64,000 nt of DNA. It comes from Piezodorus guildinii. Lineage: Eukaryota > Arthropoda > Insecta > Hemiptera > Pentatomidae. Each line of letters begins with the position of its first letter. Positions within the stretch are counted from its first letter, which is position 1. The notes below the pieces were generated by a model. That model was not told where the DNA came from. It did not search any database and saw only the letters and a list, made by a program, of their open reading frames with translations. Shown here piece by piece: positions 44,373-57,192 of the stretch. Position numbers and translations under genes: made by a program. The DNA is taken from positions 144,425,143-144,489,142 of the forward strand of contig CM041292.1 of NCBI GenBank assembly GCA_023052935.1. The letters are read 5' to 3'.

Positions 44373-46970
44373 CAGATGACACGAATAAAAATCAATTATT
44401 ATTCAATTCCAGTGAATCTGTTCGAATAAAATAATTACAATTATTTAATTTAATTTATTTTAATCATTTACATGTAACTAATGCGCCTTTAAACAAGATT
44501 GCTGTAATAAATCATAGATCAGAGACAATTTATTCATAATTAAAAATTTGAATCATAGCAACCTGTGATTGTCAAATCCAGTAAGCTACGTTAGACCTAA
44601 TATATTTCCTTTCATTCTTTGTGTTTTAATTGTTTATTTGTGGAACTGTTGGCTATTTTGGAGCTTATAAAACCTCTTGGCCTACCCCCAATGGGCTTAT
44701 TTTATTTTTCTACACAGTAATGAATATGTATAGTTGAGGTATATGGCTAAGAGGAATACTTCAATACAAAAAAAATGTATTTTTTTTTTTTTCAGAACTA
44801 AAAGTATATTTGAAATACTTAAAACCCTAGATCTAATCGTATTAATATTTTCAATTTATAAATCAAGTTGAGAAATAATTATCAACGCAGACACGATTCA
44901 TGTAATTGATCCCTTTTCTTGGTTTATTGCTACCGCTAAAGGCAAAAATGGTATAATAACGAGTCATTAAAAAAGCTGAGACATACTATCAAAGTATAAA
45001 AAAACAACCTACTTTTCTTTCTATAATAAAATGTGCGTCATAACAACTTTTGACATAATTATAGACGATTCAGTTGAACTGTCTTGAAAAACGTTGCTTA
45101 TGACCTTATCATTCAGTTTTGCAGGATGAGTATAATAGCTTTGATTTCACTATGGTTCGATGAGTGGCCAAAAGTATTTTCTCTTCAGAATAGTAACTAA
45201 TTTTGCTTTTAAGTGAACTCATTATTAGAAATCACTAGGGTCTAGAAAGTAGATTAGATAGATAACATATACAAGTTTTCAAATATTCAAGATTTTCTAG
45301 AAGTTCGTATAATTATGTGACATAGTAAATATATACCTTAATTGTCATACGAGAAATTTATTTGTAAGCTGTTGATTAAATATACTTTAGTATAGCATAA
45401 GAAATTAAGCAAGCTTGCTACAATCTGTACAGGTATAGTCTGACTTTGACAAAATTTGACATATAAACCAACAATTTCTTGGTTTTAAAGGCACTTGAAG
45501 AGCTGATGAAGCTATAAATGGATTATGTAAAGCGTGTGGGAGGCAGAGAGGGAAGGGCCGGAAATGATGTAGGGCCATAGCAGCCTCATGTTTCATGAAT
45601 GCGGTCTTATTTAGAACGAGAAGGTGCAATGTCTCTCCTATCACATATTTTTTTCCTTTCGGTATAGGCTAAGTGAAAAAAAGGTGTTCTGGAGGAAGCC
45701 TATAAACGAAAAAATCATGAAATAATCCTTTGTATTTCTAGAACAAAAAATAATATATATAATTTCTCCCTTACTGGAATCGATTATGGGGCCGGATGTT
45801 AGAGTTTGATGTAAATGTAAATAAATAATCTACTAACAAGAAAAACAAGATTTTGGTTTATTATTTTCAATAATGAACTTTTGTATTTACCAATAAAATA
45901 AAAAAATGTACCCCTTCTCCCCTCAGAATTTGAGGGTTTACGTTTCAAGATACGTAGAATCCGAATAACGAAACAAATTGTTTGTCTGCTGTCACAAACC
46001 ATTTTTTTTTTTTTTAATTCACCACAAAAATACAAGGGCGTGCAAAGATGATTCTAACACCTAGAACTTTAAGCTCTGGATAATAAGCAGTTAGTGAAAA
46101 TATGGAAAAAAGTAATATTTAATTATAATCAAATAATCAATATATTGTATATTAAAATATACATTTTATTTAACCCTGAAAACCGAACTTACTTGCCAAC
46201 CTTATGAAGTGAATCAACTCCCAAAAGTACGAAGTGCCATTGTATAAAAAATCAAATTGTGTAAAACTTAAAATAATAAATTGGTGGCAGAATATTTTAG
46301 AAATGAAAATACCAGGCTTCCGAAAATATGCTACAATAGACTTAAGGACCTAGAAATCAATAAAATCGTGCCTTTTAATTGAACTGCAGAAGTTTGTAGG
46401 TCACAGATTCTTATAAGTTCAGTGGAAATATGAACTCTTTATTATCCAATTAGTACAAAATTTATAGGCATTTGTTATGTCATTACTTTTTGTTTCTATG
46501 AAATTGTTATCAAAATATGTATTATTTAAAACTGTTTTTGTTTTATTTTTTAAAGTGTCTTTATTTATTATTTAGTCAAGGTTTTTATTCTTAGTTTGTT
46601 TGTTATTTTGTTAATTGTTATTTATGTATCTTATAATGTTGTTCTAAAGTAGTTAGTTCAATCCTTATGTCAATATTTATAACATTTCCTTATTAAATGT
46701 AAAAAATGATTTTGTCTAAATGAAATAGAGGCCAGACCTCTTGCTAAAATACGTAAATCTTAAAACCAATAAAACATTATTATTATTACAAAAAATCAGT
46801 TTTAGAACTTTTACATGAAGTTAGAGCAGAAATGTAAGTCTTTTGGAATTAGGATAAGGATTATAACTCAATATCTTCCTGAATGGCAAAAACAATAAAT
46901 CATGGATATGTCAATTTGTAATCTACTGCATTTTCCAGGCAGGAAGGGGTTGATCGAATGAAACAAACGA
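44373..46970. other. AT-rich intergenic DNA, possible LINE 3' end
   Basis: No gene recognised. At about 46500-46795 a T-rich stretch ends with gaggccagacctcttgctaa, aataaaac and an ATT run, which looks like the 3' UTR and tail of a non-LTR element; no coding part was found. A GC-richer patch lies at 45480-45640 with no recognised domain. Confidence 0.35.
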
Positions 46971-46974
46971 AGTT

Positions 46975-47535
46975 GAAAGAGAATAAGGGTTTCAAAAGTA
47001 ACTTTTTCATTCAGGGCCAAGATAGCTCCTAAACGGTAGGTCCTAAAACAGATGTAATATGACAAAAATAATCCCCAATAAATTTTCGATATTACAACGT
47101 CGTTACATGTGATTCACAACACCATGTAGAGGGTGCAATAAGCTCTATACTACAATAAGCACAAGGGATCATTGTAGTGGATGGTAGCGTAAAGCTCCAT
47201 GCTAAAGTCACGGGTTCAAACGCAGGTGTCTAGGATTTTATGGGTAAAACTTAGTTACGCGTCCTTCGAGGACTTAAGTTCCGAGCTGTGCGATGTCAGT
47301 ACTCGTTAAAATCCTATCCATAACCTGGATAGGCAAATTGGCCCACTTGCATCGTCCGATTAGCATGAGCATAAGTGACGTTAAATAATTAACAAACATA
47401 ACATATTACTTTTTCATTCGACTAAATAGTCTGCAATCAGCGACAATTTAGTTACATATATTCTTCAATAAATTGACTTGAACTGTTAATTTTCGATCCA
47501 AGCAACGCCAACAGAGGTTGAACTTCTCAAACTAT
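46975..47535 (+). repeat. Family B repeat split by a SINE
   Basis: aagtaactttttcattcagg, then tagctcctaaacggtaggtcc with atgtaatatgacaaaaataa, matches the reverse of 55340-55440. The block ttaattttcgatccaagcaa with ttctcaaactatt at about 47488-47535 matches 31430-31485. The S2 SINE at 47110-47400 sits between the two blocks. Confidence 0.5.
47110..47400 (+). repeat. tRNA-derived SINE, family S2, copy 3
   Basis: Diverged copy: B-box-like cgggttcaaacgcagg (47209), core ccgagctgtgcgatgtcagt, then ataacctggataggc and a final aaataattaacaaacat tail. Many single-base deletions compared with the copy at 16788. Confidence 0.75.
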
Positions 47536-47785
47536 TATAATCGTTTATTAAAGAGTGCGGAGAATTGATTGGTACATTCATTAGATTCATCAAATGCGAT
47601 GTTGTCAACGCTTTGCTCCGACTGCCTGCCTGACCTATCCCTGTATAGTATCAAACGGGCCATTACGAAGCGTCAGTCAAACACGGTTCTGAATCTGACA
47701 AAGCACATCGATTCGAACCATCATAGGTACCAGGAATCATATGTTGGGATATACCATTTCAGCTACCTCACTCTGCCATTAAGTT
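47536..47785. other. Intergenic DNA with unassigned open frame
   Basis: A 72-codon open frame (47569-47787) has no recognised domain. It lies directly before the next LINE remnant and might be part of it. Confidence 0.25.
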
Positions 47786-48295
47786 AACTACTCTGTTTGA
47801 AATAAATATAGACAAATGCCTAAAATATTGGTTAAGGAGGGGTGTGAAAATAGGTATTCCATAATAATAAAATAAAAAACTTTGCTATTGTTTGCTGATG
47901 ACCAGGTGCTAGTACACCAAGATCAAGAGGACATTAGGTACTTATTCAGGAAAACAGTGACCAGTATGAACACGGACGTCTAAATATTAATTACTCCAAG
48001 ATAAAATACATGTGCATGGAGAGTGCACCAACCCAACAAAATGCATACTAAGGAAAGTAGACAAATTCTGCAACTTGGGATCCAGGATACAAATTAGTGG
48101 CGAAACAAAAAACTGTAAGAATGCTTAAATCGAAAACTATGAAGTAATAATACCTGCCAAAAAAAAAAAAAAAAAAAAAAAAATTTATATATATAAATAT
48201 ATATTCATAAGAGTATGTCTGGTAGGGAACTTTTTGAGGAAGATATAATGGACCGGCAAAGATGGAGGAACTTGTCGAGAGAGGAGTTTGGATGA
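47785..48295 (+). pseudogene. Non-LTR reverse transcriptase remnant
   Basis: Broken frames include LLLFADDQVLVHQDQEDIR with FADD (about 47885-47935), a degenerate palm region with a stop, a poly-A interruption at 48160-48182, and a C-terminal MSGRELFEEDIMDRQRWRNL (48215-48275) typical of the end of such polymerases. Internal sequence between palm and C-terminus is deleted. Clade not assigned. Confidence 0.65.
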
Positions 48296-48539
48296 TCATA
48301 CTAATGAAATAAATCCTTATAAATAAGGTAAAAATATGTAAAATATATTAAAATATGTGTCTTGCTTTCTGAGAAATTTTCCACTTCTGAGTTACCTTGT
48401 GCAGATTTTCTATGAAGCCAATTTATGGCATCTAATAGGAATTAGAAAAAAAAAAAAAAAAAATAGGAATTTGATTTATCTGTATAATAAAGTTCATACC
48501 TTTGGAGTTCCTATTACAATATTTATTTAGTGTAATGAA

Positions 48540-48880
48540 TCGGGAAAAAAAAAAAAAAAAAACCTGTACCTCTACAATCCATAATGTTCTTGGACTCAGT
48601 ACATAAGTACTGTGTCTAAGGGCCAACGGCAGTAAAATGAGGTGATTAGGCTTTGATCACGCTCAGCCGCCAGGTTTTTCCCCAATTTCGGTACCTACCT
48701 TAAAGAGGCTGGGTTCGCCCCAAGGAGGTTTTCCATACCCTAGGGTCGCCCCCCTCATCTCCTTCCCTCAGGCAGAATTAACCTAATAAATAATATTCTG
48801 AGATAGCCGAAATTCGAACACATAGCCCAAAAAAACAGTAGACAAGGGCCCTATACACTAGACCACTAATGAATTGGAGA
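48540..48880 (-). repeat. tRNA-derived SINE, family S1, copy 2
   Basis: On the minus strand the tRNA-like head (A box tggtctagtgta, B box gtgttcgaattt) ends near 48880 and the body runs down to a T tail that is the A run at 48544-48560. Shares cagaatattattta and the region around tacctctacaatccat with copies 1 and 3. It carries an extra GC-rich insert (48700-48770) compared with them. Confidence 0.75.
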
Positions 48881-50064
48881 ATCTTCTCTTTAACTATTTG
48901 ATGTCTTGATAATAACCTTTAATTTCTGAGAATAATAATCACCTTGTCGGTGCTAATTGGATTAACAACTATCTCCTATCTCCTTAATTACAATGGTCAG
49001 AGCACACTGTTGTCCGGATCCACTCAAATGCCTGATGAATATAGACGGATGAACCAAAGGAGCTCTACTCAAAATAAACCTTGAATTTCCAAACTGTGAT
49101 TAAATGCATGAGTCTTGTTTGGTTTCCATCTCGTGTTGAACATGACCTTAATGTGGATTCCAACTGTCTGGTGTAAACTGGCGTTCCATGTAACTTGTAT
49201 TCTATTCTGCTAAATATATACATGTTTTACCAGATTTTTATTCTGTTTTGAAGTGGTGCATCAATGATCATTACAGAATTTTTTTATGAAAATAACTATA
49301 TTAACTCTTCAAACCTACACAACGTGCATATTATTATCATTACATTAATAAAACTAAATAATAGATTGGGTATATTTGGATGAGACGGTATGTTTGATGG
49401 AATTATTCCCGCAGAACTTTGAATATATATGAGAATATGTTAAAAAAATAAAGTTTTCTTTCACACTGCTAGTCGAGTTAGAGTACTCGACAATTACCCA
49501 AGAGATACCCTATAAGTTTCAGGAGCTTTTGGAGAAATTCAAAACTGGGACGTAATTTGCTGCAAATAATCATCTAAGAACGTCTTATAGAGCCACGATA
49601 AAGACGTTGACACACCGCGGGGATTTATTAAGAATCCTCACCGCCCTATTTACAAAACTGGAGGAACTATTGAGGACTTAGTCACTTCAACATTAAGGAG
49701 ATAGTAGAGGAGTTCAGCTTAGGTTACTGAACAACACTGAAGGTGTAAAAGACCTAGCTAGACCAAAAAAGAATTTCGAAAATCGAGTAGTCTCCATCAT
49801 ACTAAAAGGAAGGTAAGGTGCAAAGAGGACACTGTAAGAGTGAGCAGGCAAGGGATCCGGTTTTAGATTTCATTTACTCATTACAGCACGTATAAGCAAC
49901 TCGGATGATCAGAGCGGTTGGTATCAACAGAAGATGACCCAAGGACAGTCAAAGGTTATGAATAGTCCTGTGTCAAATTTATTATATCAAGAGTAATAAG
50001 AAACACGCTGTTTCATATTGTTTCATTTTAAATGGCGTATGTTTTGACCAATGGATTGGATTGA
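48881..50064. other. Intergenic DNA
   Basis: No gene recognised. At 49440-49990 the sequence is less AT-rich and may be an old retroelement, but I could not place it in a family. Confidence 0.35.
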
Positions 50065-50320
50065 AGTGGTCTAGTAGATGGAGGACTTCGTCTACTGTTC
50101 TCCAGGTCCTGGGTTTGAACTGCAGCTGGGGCAGAATATTATTTATTATGCTATTTCTCCCTCTATAAATCCTCTATAATAGCCTCTATAAAGTGGGTAC
50201 CCAAAAATTATGAGAAAAAATTGACGGATGAGAGTGATCTAAGCCAAATCACCTCCTTACACGACATTTGGTGTGCTGAATCCAATACAACTTCATGGGT
50301 TGTAGAGGTATTGATTTTAC
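50065..50320 (+). repeat. tRNA-derived SINE, family S1, copy 3
   Basis: Head with A box (tggtctagtagatgg) and degenerate B box (gggtttgaactgc), then cagaatattatttatt, tataaagtgggtacccaaaa and cttcatgggttgtag. The 3' T tail is reduced. Confidence 0.8.
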
Positions 50321-50728
50321 CACTAGATATGAATGCTCTATAACGTAAAACTGGGACTGGAATAGTAACTACGCTACCTTGAGGAACATTGTCATATTCC
50401 ATCCATGAATTTATGCCTAATAATAGTCTCACTGGTGGAAAAGTTTACCGAGATGGAGGTGATGTGCGGAGACTCAGATGGGAGGATTTTTCGAGTAGAA
50501 TAAGATATTGGAGGCCGAACTGTCAGGGAGAAATTTAGTCGGATGATCAGAGCTCACATCAGGCTGTAACGCATTAGATGTATGTATATATCTTCTTCTC
50601 TTCTCTATGTACATAAAACGATTTTGAAAGGGGGACCATAAAAACATTTCTAAACTGAATTTTTTTTTTTCGTTAGTTGAATAGTTAAACCCCAGGAATG
50701 ATTATCATATAACTGTATATACATCTTT

Positions 50729-50750
<22 letters not shown>
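50321..50750. other. Intergenic DNA with CT microsatellite
   Basis: A CT run at about 50731-50752 leads into the TA run of the Helitron-like element. A short patch at 50440-50560 (gtgcggagactcagatggga) resembles the end of a LINE polymerase, but too little remains to call. Confidence 0.35.
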
Positions 50751-50813
<63 letters not shown>

Positions 50814-51759
50814 AAAACTCGTTTTTGGTTTCCACGTACTCCTTTTAAGCCACTAGAGGGATTTTGATATGGTTTTCACCATGTTTTAGGGCATTATTTT
50901 CTGAAGGTATATTAGTAAAATACATTTTAATTTAGCTTTTTTTAAAACGGGAAAATAAATAGTCTGTAACCAAGTCGTCAACAAAATCATTCCTGAATTA
51001 TAAGTAGAAATAAAGACGTATAATATACCAATGGAAAACGCAAGAGTTTAGAAAGGTTAATATGCAGTAAAATAAATCGTTTAAGATAGTATAAAATTGT
51101 TGTAACCCCAAAGTTATGGACATATGTTATTAGTAAAGAGGGAAATTATGATTGTTCAATTTTGCCACCGCCGTACAGAATCTTGGAAATGATATTCTTC
51201 CACTCGGTGCGCGAAATTTTATACAACATTACATAACTAACATAAACAGTACCTTGTTATAAATCTATAAACTAACATTGTAATTTATTATTTTAAATTT
51301 AATAATATTTCATGAAAACAGATGTTTCACTATAAACTAAATGGGATTCCTATGGAAACTTAATATAACTTTTAAAACGTAAATTTAATAGTTCATTTGA
51401 AACATAAAATAGAAATAAACCGAATAAAATAGAAATTGTTGTGATTTTTTAATATATACTCGTACATAGGAATCAAGTTTTCTTTATAATTAAATTTTCC
51501 GTTTTCTGTACTTCACTTCAAAATAACATACAAATAAATCTAACTAATTGATTTATGTTTTTCATTATCATTTCTGCCGATGATTGGATATAATAATCAA
51601 CAGACGTTATAACATAAAAACATTTTCTAGCTAATTGCACTTTATGGTAAGATAAACTAAAACTCCCAGAGCGATAAACTCTAAATCAACAAGAATGAGA
51701 TATTTTAAATATAATTGACATCTTATTACACCCGTGCGAAGCAGAGGCGGGTCCACTAA
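50751..51759 (+). mobile_element. Non-autonomous Helitron-like element
   Basis: The 3' end is diagnostic: a hairpin with stem acccg/cgggt (51729-51752, sequence acccgtgcgaagcagaggcg) followed by CTAA and then T, the Helitron CTRR/T end. The 5' end is probably tctatata at 50751, merged with a TA microsatellite (to about 50808), then aaaatgaaaactcgtttttg. The 950-bp body is AT-rich and has no ORF or Rep/helicase domain, so it would need an autonomous partner. The 5' boundary is uncertain because of flanking simple repeats. Confidence 0.65.
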
Positions 51760-53025
51760 TATGTGTGTGTGTGTGGTAGTCCTTTGGGGTTGGGTAATAT
51801 AAATAGGGTGAGGGGTAATTATAGATTGAAATCCACGCTCTGGGAATACCTGGGTCTTTTAGGAAATGTATATCTCGGATTGGAAAATATAAAATAAATA
51901 AATAACTCATATATGACGATTATGCTTTTATTAGAAATATCTTCCTATCTCTCGTTATATGGGTAGAGCTATTCGTTTTTATTGTGGAGAGTCTTTTATA
52001 GACACTAAAAGGCAGACGGCTTCGAGTGTTCAAACAGTAACTTTAATGTCATATATATTACCTTCTTGCGAGTAAACAATAATATGAAACAATTTATTAG
52101 ATTTAAATTTAATACAATTAAAATAAAATAATAGCTATTATTGTATATCAAATATATTATTTTATATTATAAACCATTTTGATCATTATATTTATATATT
52201 ATACTGATCTTGTACAAAATGAGTAGCCTTTTTAATTGATAGAAATTTTGTTTTATCCACTTATAGTATGTAGGATAAAGTTACTTTGACGTTTCACATC
52301 AACCTAATAATCACACAAATTTGAATGTTCAGAATATATAGTTTGTTTAATGTAAATGAAAACTATGTTAGAACCAAAAAATATTATTTAATAGTGATAA
52401 AATAAGAAGAAGTAAATATCGTCCAGGACGGACTGTTATAGAATGAAATCGAGACTTCTAGGTCTAGCGTAGTGCAAGTACCAGCCCACGCTAGAGACCT
52501 TTCTGGCACCAGAAGTATCTCAAAATAAAAAAATGCATAATAAATATGCATTGGTTTAAATAGTTCCATTTTTCAGGAGTTCAGAGACCAGACTCTTTTA
52601 TGTGATTGTGAATTCAAGTTCAATTTATAAAATGAAAACAGATTTGGGGCATATATAAACTAATGGCAGAACAGTTTCAGTGCTCTAGCCATGTTTGAGA
52701 AGTTATTTTTCGTTATAAATGAATAATATAACTACAAAAGACAGAAATCTTAAAATAAAACGATTACTAGAATAGCTTTTAAATAGTTAAGGTGTAATTT
52801 TCTTTGCCTAAGTGGATCTAATAAAGAAAATGTCCCCTTTCCCTTCTAGGAAACCTGAGAATAATATAAATAAGAAGCAATCACAGAATATTAAACAGCT
52901 TGCCCTTGCAGTAAATAGATAAAATTAAAGAATTTTTAACTTTTTATCAAATTTTATCAACCAACTTCAAAACAAGAGATAAATTTGCTTATTTTTTTTT
53001 TTTTCTTTCACTAACGTAGGAAAAG
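51760..53025. other. AT-rich intergenic DNA
   Basis: No gene recognised; a GC-richer patch at 52420-52510 has no coding frame of note. Confidence 0.4.
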
Positions 53026-53027
53026 TA

Positions 53028-53515
53028 TTGTTATTGTAAAAATCTGGTACTCACAACACATAACTTCCACTTATCTCCGTTCATGGTAACAATTTAAGAA
53101 TTTAAAATACATTCAGAGATGAAAACCATTCGTTAAAGAGTTAATTAAATAGAGTTTCAATAGAAACATGTGTTTTATTAAGTAATCTATTAACTGTCAG
53201 TTTTTTTTACCTACTTTTTATCACTATCCGATAACTTTTACAATTTTGTGTATTAGATAATATTTTTTTCTAAAATCTTTAGCTTTCCAACGGTATATCA
53301 TACCTCTATATCACTGTTTTCATGTTCAAAAACACCAAAATTGCATACACAAATATTTTTACTCTTTTCTCCTTTAGTTGGTTATCAAATACGTTTAACT
53401 TGTATATTTAGATTTTTTTTTTAGCAATGCTTATCAGGAGATATGGTTAATTTTATGAAATCTAACAAATTAAAGGTACTTTAGAGGAAGACAATTTATA
53501 ATATCGGCATTGATA
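53028..53515 (+). repeat. Family A repeat, 5' half
   Basis: From aaaatctggtactcacaaca to the degenerate block ending taatatcggcattg. The second half, with microsatellite and hairpin, is absent. Confidence 0.8.
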
Positions 53516-54600
53516 AAGTAAAATAATAACGTGATTTGGTATATTAAGTAGGCAGGTGATGTTTATTTTTTTTTTTAAATGTTAGTTTCCTTTGATGAAA
53601 GGTGGGAATTTTGCAATACTTACATAAATGTGGACTCAGTGTAGCTTAGAATTGTTGTGAAAGCGATTTCCCTTGTGACCTTAGTTAAGAGACAATCGTG
53701 AAAAAAAAAAAATAGTAAATAAATCAAATCAAAACATATTATTTTTCAATTACAATATATATATATTATATATATATATATAACTTCATCACAATTTTTT
53801 AGATGGTTTCACAGAGTTAACCCTGATGAATACCCACCATGTACGTCGAAACGTCTTTACACAATAAAGTAAGTTTATTTTGTTGGTGTGCTTTTGCTGA
53901 TGATCACACATTCAACCAACTTCTCCATCATACTTCTCAACGGTCAACAATAACTAAATAATTATAAAATGGATACTGCTTGGTTATTCTAGTAACAATA
54001 TCATTCAGAAAGAACAATCTGCTGAAGACGAGGATAAAGATATCGTTTGAAAAGCCTGAACAAACTGGAGAGACATGAGATCCATGGCTACTGGGACCCT
54101 CATAGCTCCCAGGGCAAGCTTTGAAAATAGTGTTTGCCAAACAGGTTTGTCGATCCAATCTGTTCCAGGAGGGGTGTGTTGTGTATTGGTGTTGGCCCTC
54201 GGTCAGTGCTTTAAGACTTCTGAAAGAAAATAAATATTACCTGAAATTCTCAAGTTTACTATATTTTAGGAAGGTACATTGTGGACTTCGGAATTAAATA
54301 TAGCGAAAAAAAACGTATTCATCTTTTTTATGAAATGTGCCTGTATCTTTATAGCGAGTTCCATGGAGTCAAAAGAAATTAATACCCGCAATTTTTTTTA
54401 ATAATTCATATTAATGATTAATGTGGTATTAATAATTTAAGAATTCGTCTAGGGCGGGTAGAAATTTATTTTCTAAATAAATATACGTATTTTTTTCACT
54501 CAACATTTTATTCACACCTCTAAAAAATTACAATAAGCAAATGTGCTAAAATAAGAAAACATGGCGTAGGCAAACATGAAGGAGACAGAACCCAATGGCG
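53516..54600. other. Intergenic DNA with a Penelope-type motif
   Basis: At 53821-53856 the plus strand reads ccctgatgaa, then gtcgaaacgtc: a canonical hammerhead CUGAUGA box and GAAAC-GUC box 18 bases apart. The helices are weak. A TA run precedes it (53755-53782). Nothing else recognised. Confidence 0.4.
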
Positions 54601-54895
54601 CATCCTCCCGATATTAAGCACAACTATATTTTCAGGTCAGGAAGTCCCTCATCCAACACCTTTTCAGCCTACGCTGAATTATGTCTGGTATGTCATTTGT
54701 AGACATGTTTTGGACAAGTTTGTTTATGTGTCTATGTAGTTTATAGTGAAATCGTTTGCTAGTCATTCGAATGTGGTTTGTTGTAGTCGGAATTCGCAAG
54801 TCAGTATGATGGGTATAGTTTACAACATATGGTAGTGAATTCGTTGCCAGACTCGTTGAGTTCGTTGCCTTTGGCAAGCGTAAGTCCACATAGGT
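54600..54895 (-). pseudogene. Jockey-like LINE C-terminal remnant
   Basis: The minus strand encodes YVVNYTHHTDLRIPT, a run with HRHINKLVQNM, and RRLKRCWMRDFLT. This aligns with the thumb and C-terminus of J1 (YVSNYTLHHDLNVPF ... RRLKRQWPRDIL). The reading frame is still open for 85 codons, but the rest of the element is missing. Confidence 0.8.
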
Positions 54896-55189
54896 TTTAA
54901 TTAATAAGTAAATACGTTAAGTTTCTTTTTGATGATTAAGTTAGAATGCCTATGAAGTATCGAATACTTAATCTTAATCGAAAATTTAGAGTTTTACGTT
55001 TTGTCTTGATGTGTAGGCTCCATGTCAAACCTTTTGTCAAAAATAAGTCCTAAGAACGTTATTGTGTTTGATTGTGAAATCTACGTATTTTTCACCTACC
55101 ATAGATGAAAAACCATACAAAAAAATATTTCAAATTGTAATTTAGTGGCATTATATTAAATTTTACATTCAAAGATAGTGAAAATAATT
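54896..55189. other. AT-rich intergenic DNA
   Basis: May contain more decayed LINE sequence upstream of the preceding fragment; not recognisable. Confidence 0.3.
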
Positions 55190-55445
55190 GTATTTAAAGC
55201 CAGTTTTACCATTTTTTTTTGACGCGGATATGTCTTTAGGCTTGTGGCTTATAAATTTCATTCAAGTATTTTTCAATCTCAGTTTGACTCGCTCTAGCTC
55301 TGTTGATTCAACTCTAACGGCAAACTTCATGTCAAAAATTTAGTGGAGAATAATTTTTGTTACATAACATTTGTCGCTAGGACCTACCTCTTAGCAGCTA
55401 AATTGGTTTTAACGAAAAAAGTTACCCTAGATGATTCAAAATTGA
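55190..55445 (-). repeat. Family B repeat
   Basis: The reverse strand contains gtaacttttttcgttaaaac, ctgctaagaggtaggtccta and atgttatgtaacaaaaatta, matching 46975-47080 and 31375-31400. It is the longest copy here. No ORF. Confidence 0.55.
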
Positions 55446-55596
55446 TTTGTTAGTAGATTTCATTCTTTCTTAACTTTATCAATCAGCCCGTCCTTCTGCG
55501 AACTCAAGTCACACTGGCTGGGAAAATCATCAGATTATACAGAGGCATATTCATTATCTATTGTTTTTCCAAGTTATATAGAAATACTTAAACCGT

Positions 55597-55599
<3 letters not shown>

Positions 55600-55670
<71 letters not shown>
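55600..55670. repeat. (TA)n microsatellite
   Basis: About 70 bp of TA repeats. Confidence 0.95.
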
Positions 55671-55672
<2 letters not shown>

Positions 55673-55800
55673 CTCTTTTAAGTTGAGCTATTGTAGTTAA
55701 ATAACGAAGTATCTTGTTTTCAACTTTTTGATATGTATCTTGATTTCAATTAAATAATTAATGCTTTTCATTTCTTATATACTCTTCTTGATATGCAATA
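55671..55800 (+). repeat. Dispersed repeat C, copy 1
   Basis: tactcttttaagttgagcta through atgcttttcatttcttatat matches 63503-63622, at roughly 85 percent by eye. Both copies are next to AT-rich DNA; the element type is unknown. Confidence 0.7.
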
Positions 55801-56535
55801 TTTAAATTATTACATCTGTAATAAAAAAGCAAAAGCCAAAATTATAAACAATAACCATTTTTTTATTTTCGTCTCATTATCTATATTATTAACTAAAATT
55901 ACTAAAACCATATAAATAAAAAAAAAATAGTACTTAATATCTATTATATCACTAATAAACTAATTAATACGTGTAAAACTTAAGCCGAAATCATTCCATA
56001 AGGCAATAATGAATTTCACATAATTATTTTAAAGTAAGAACAAAGGTAAATTATAATTGTTTTTGTTAGAAAGTCATATATAAACATAAATAAAGTCAAT
56101 AGAAATGCGAAGAGTAACAAAGTTTAAACTGAAAAGGCTTACTATATCACTAGAAAATTTAAATTCACCTATGAAATTTAATGTGCACTTCTCTTGTATT
56201 AAATTTGAGTTACCCCTATATCGGTAACCTACAATAATTTTGAGGTCCATTAGCCTGCCAAGATCAAAGATTATTGAGTTAGATGATGGTCTATTCAAGT
56301 GTGAATATCAGGATTATAGATCATCGCCCTTCAGCTTGTAACATATATTACTGCTTTTATATATTTATATTTTTGCCAGCACAGTATCCGTCGGGAATAA
56401 AATAACTAGGGAATTACTTAATATTTCAATGGGACCTCTCTTTAAAGTAATTAATTATTTTACGATAAAATTGAAAACTAATTGGATACCATCGAAAATT
56501 CATATATTATTATAGCATTAAGTGTATTCATATTA
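55801..56535. other. AT-rich intergenic DNA
   Basis: No gene recognised. Confidence 0.4.
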
Positions 56536-56539
56536 CAAA

Positions 56540-56700
56540 AAAATATGGTGCGCGCAACACACGACTTTCACTTACCTCGATAGTTAAAATATATTTAAGA
56601 ATTATTATTTAAGCTTAAACCTGAAAAAAAAAATTATTTTTTTTTAGTATCTACAAAATTAAAGATACTTTAGAGGATGAAAATTTATAATATCGGCAAC
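56540..56700 (+). repeat. Family A repeat with a large internal deletion
   Basis: The 5' signature (atggtgcgcgcaacacacga) is followed after about 90 bp by the later block tctacaaaattaaagatact and taatatcggcaac. The intervening 300 or so bases are missing. Confidence 0.8.
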
Positions 56701-57190
56701 AGCTCGAATCTCGATATCTTCTGAGCCTGTATATAACTCTATCTACAGGTATCTCATTTAGATGTACATCTACGAGAAGACCCTTCATTGGATATAGAGG
56801 CACTAGTTTTTTGTTTTTTTAAAATTTATTTAGTATTATTATCGCCTGTTCTCTTCTTGTCATAAAAAAAATCCATTAAACAACACACCTTTTAGTGAAC
56901 AGCGACCATTACATCATTTCTATATTTTTAACCAGTTTCGGTTAATATTGTGCAACGAAAATTCTTGAAGCCTATTCCGCCTCCTATATTGTATTATCGC
57001 TTCTTACTTTGAATATACATTTATTATTTTCTTATTTGTACAGAACAAATAGCTAAGATATTATATTTTTAATGTAGCTTAATACTAAAATATTTTTTTT
57101 TAACATTTAATTTATTTTTATTCAGATTGACTAGATTTTTTAAAATATTTCCTACAATATTAAAATAAATATTTATTTATTGAGAAATTT
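56701..57190. other. AT-rich intergenic DNA
   Basis: No gene recognised. Confidence 0.4.
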
Positions 57191-57192
57191 TA

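Noticed and set aside
45405..45644. Minus-strand 79-codon frame as a gene
   Set aside because: Some cysteines and histidines occur but without a zinc-finger spacing; no start context or neighbour supports it.
49440..49990. Degenerate Gypsy-type polymerase start
   Set aside because: Short similarities such as FQELLEKFK were noticed, but no second motif supports them.
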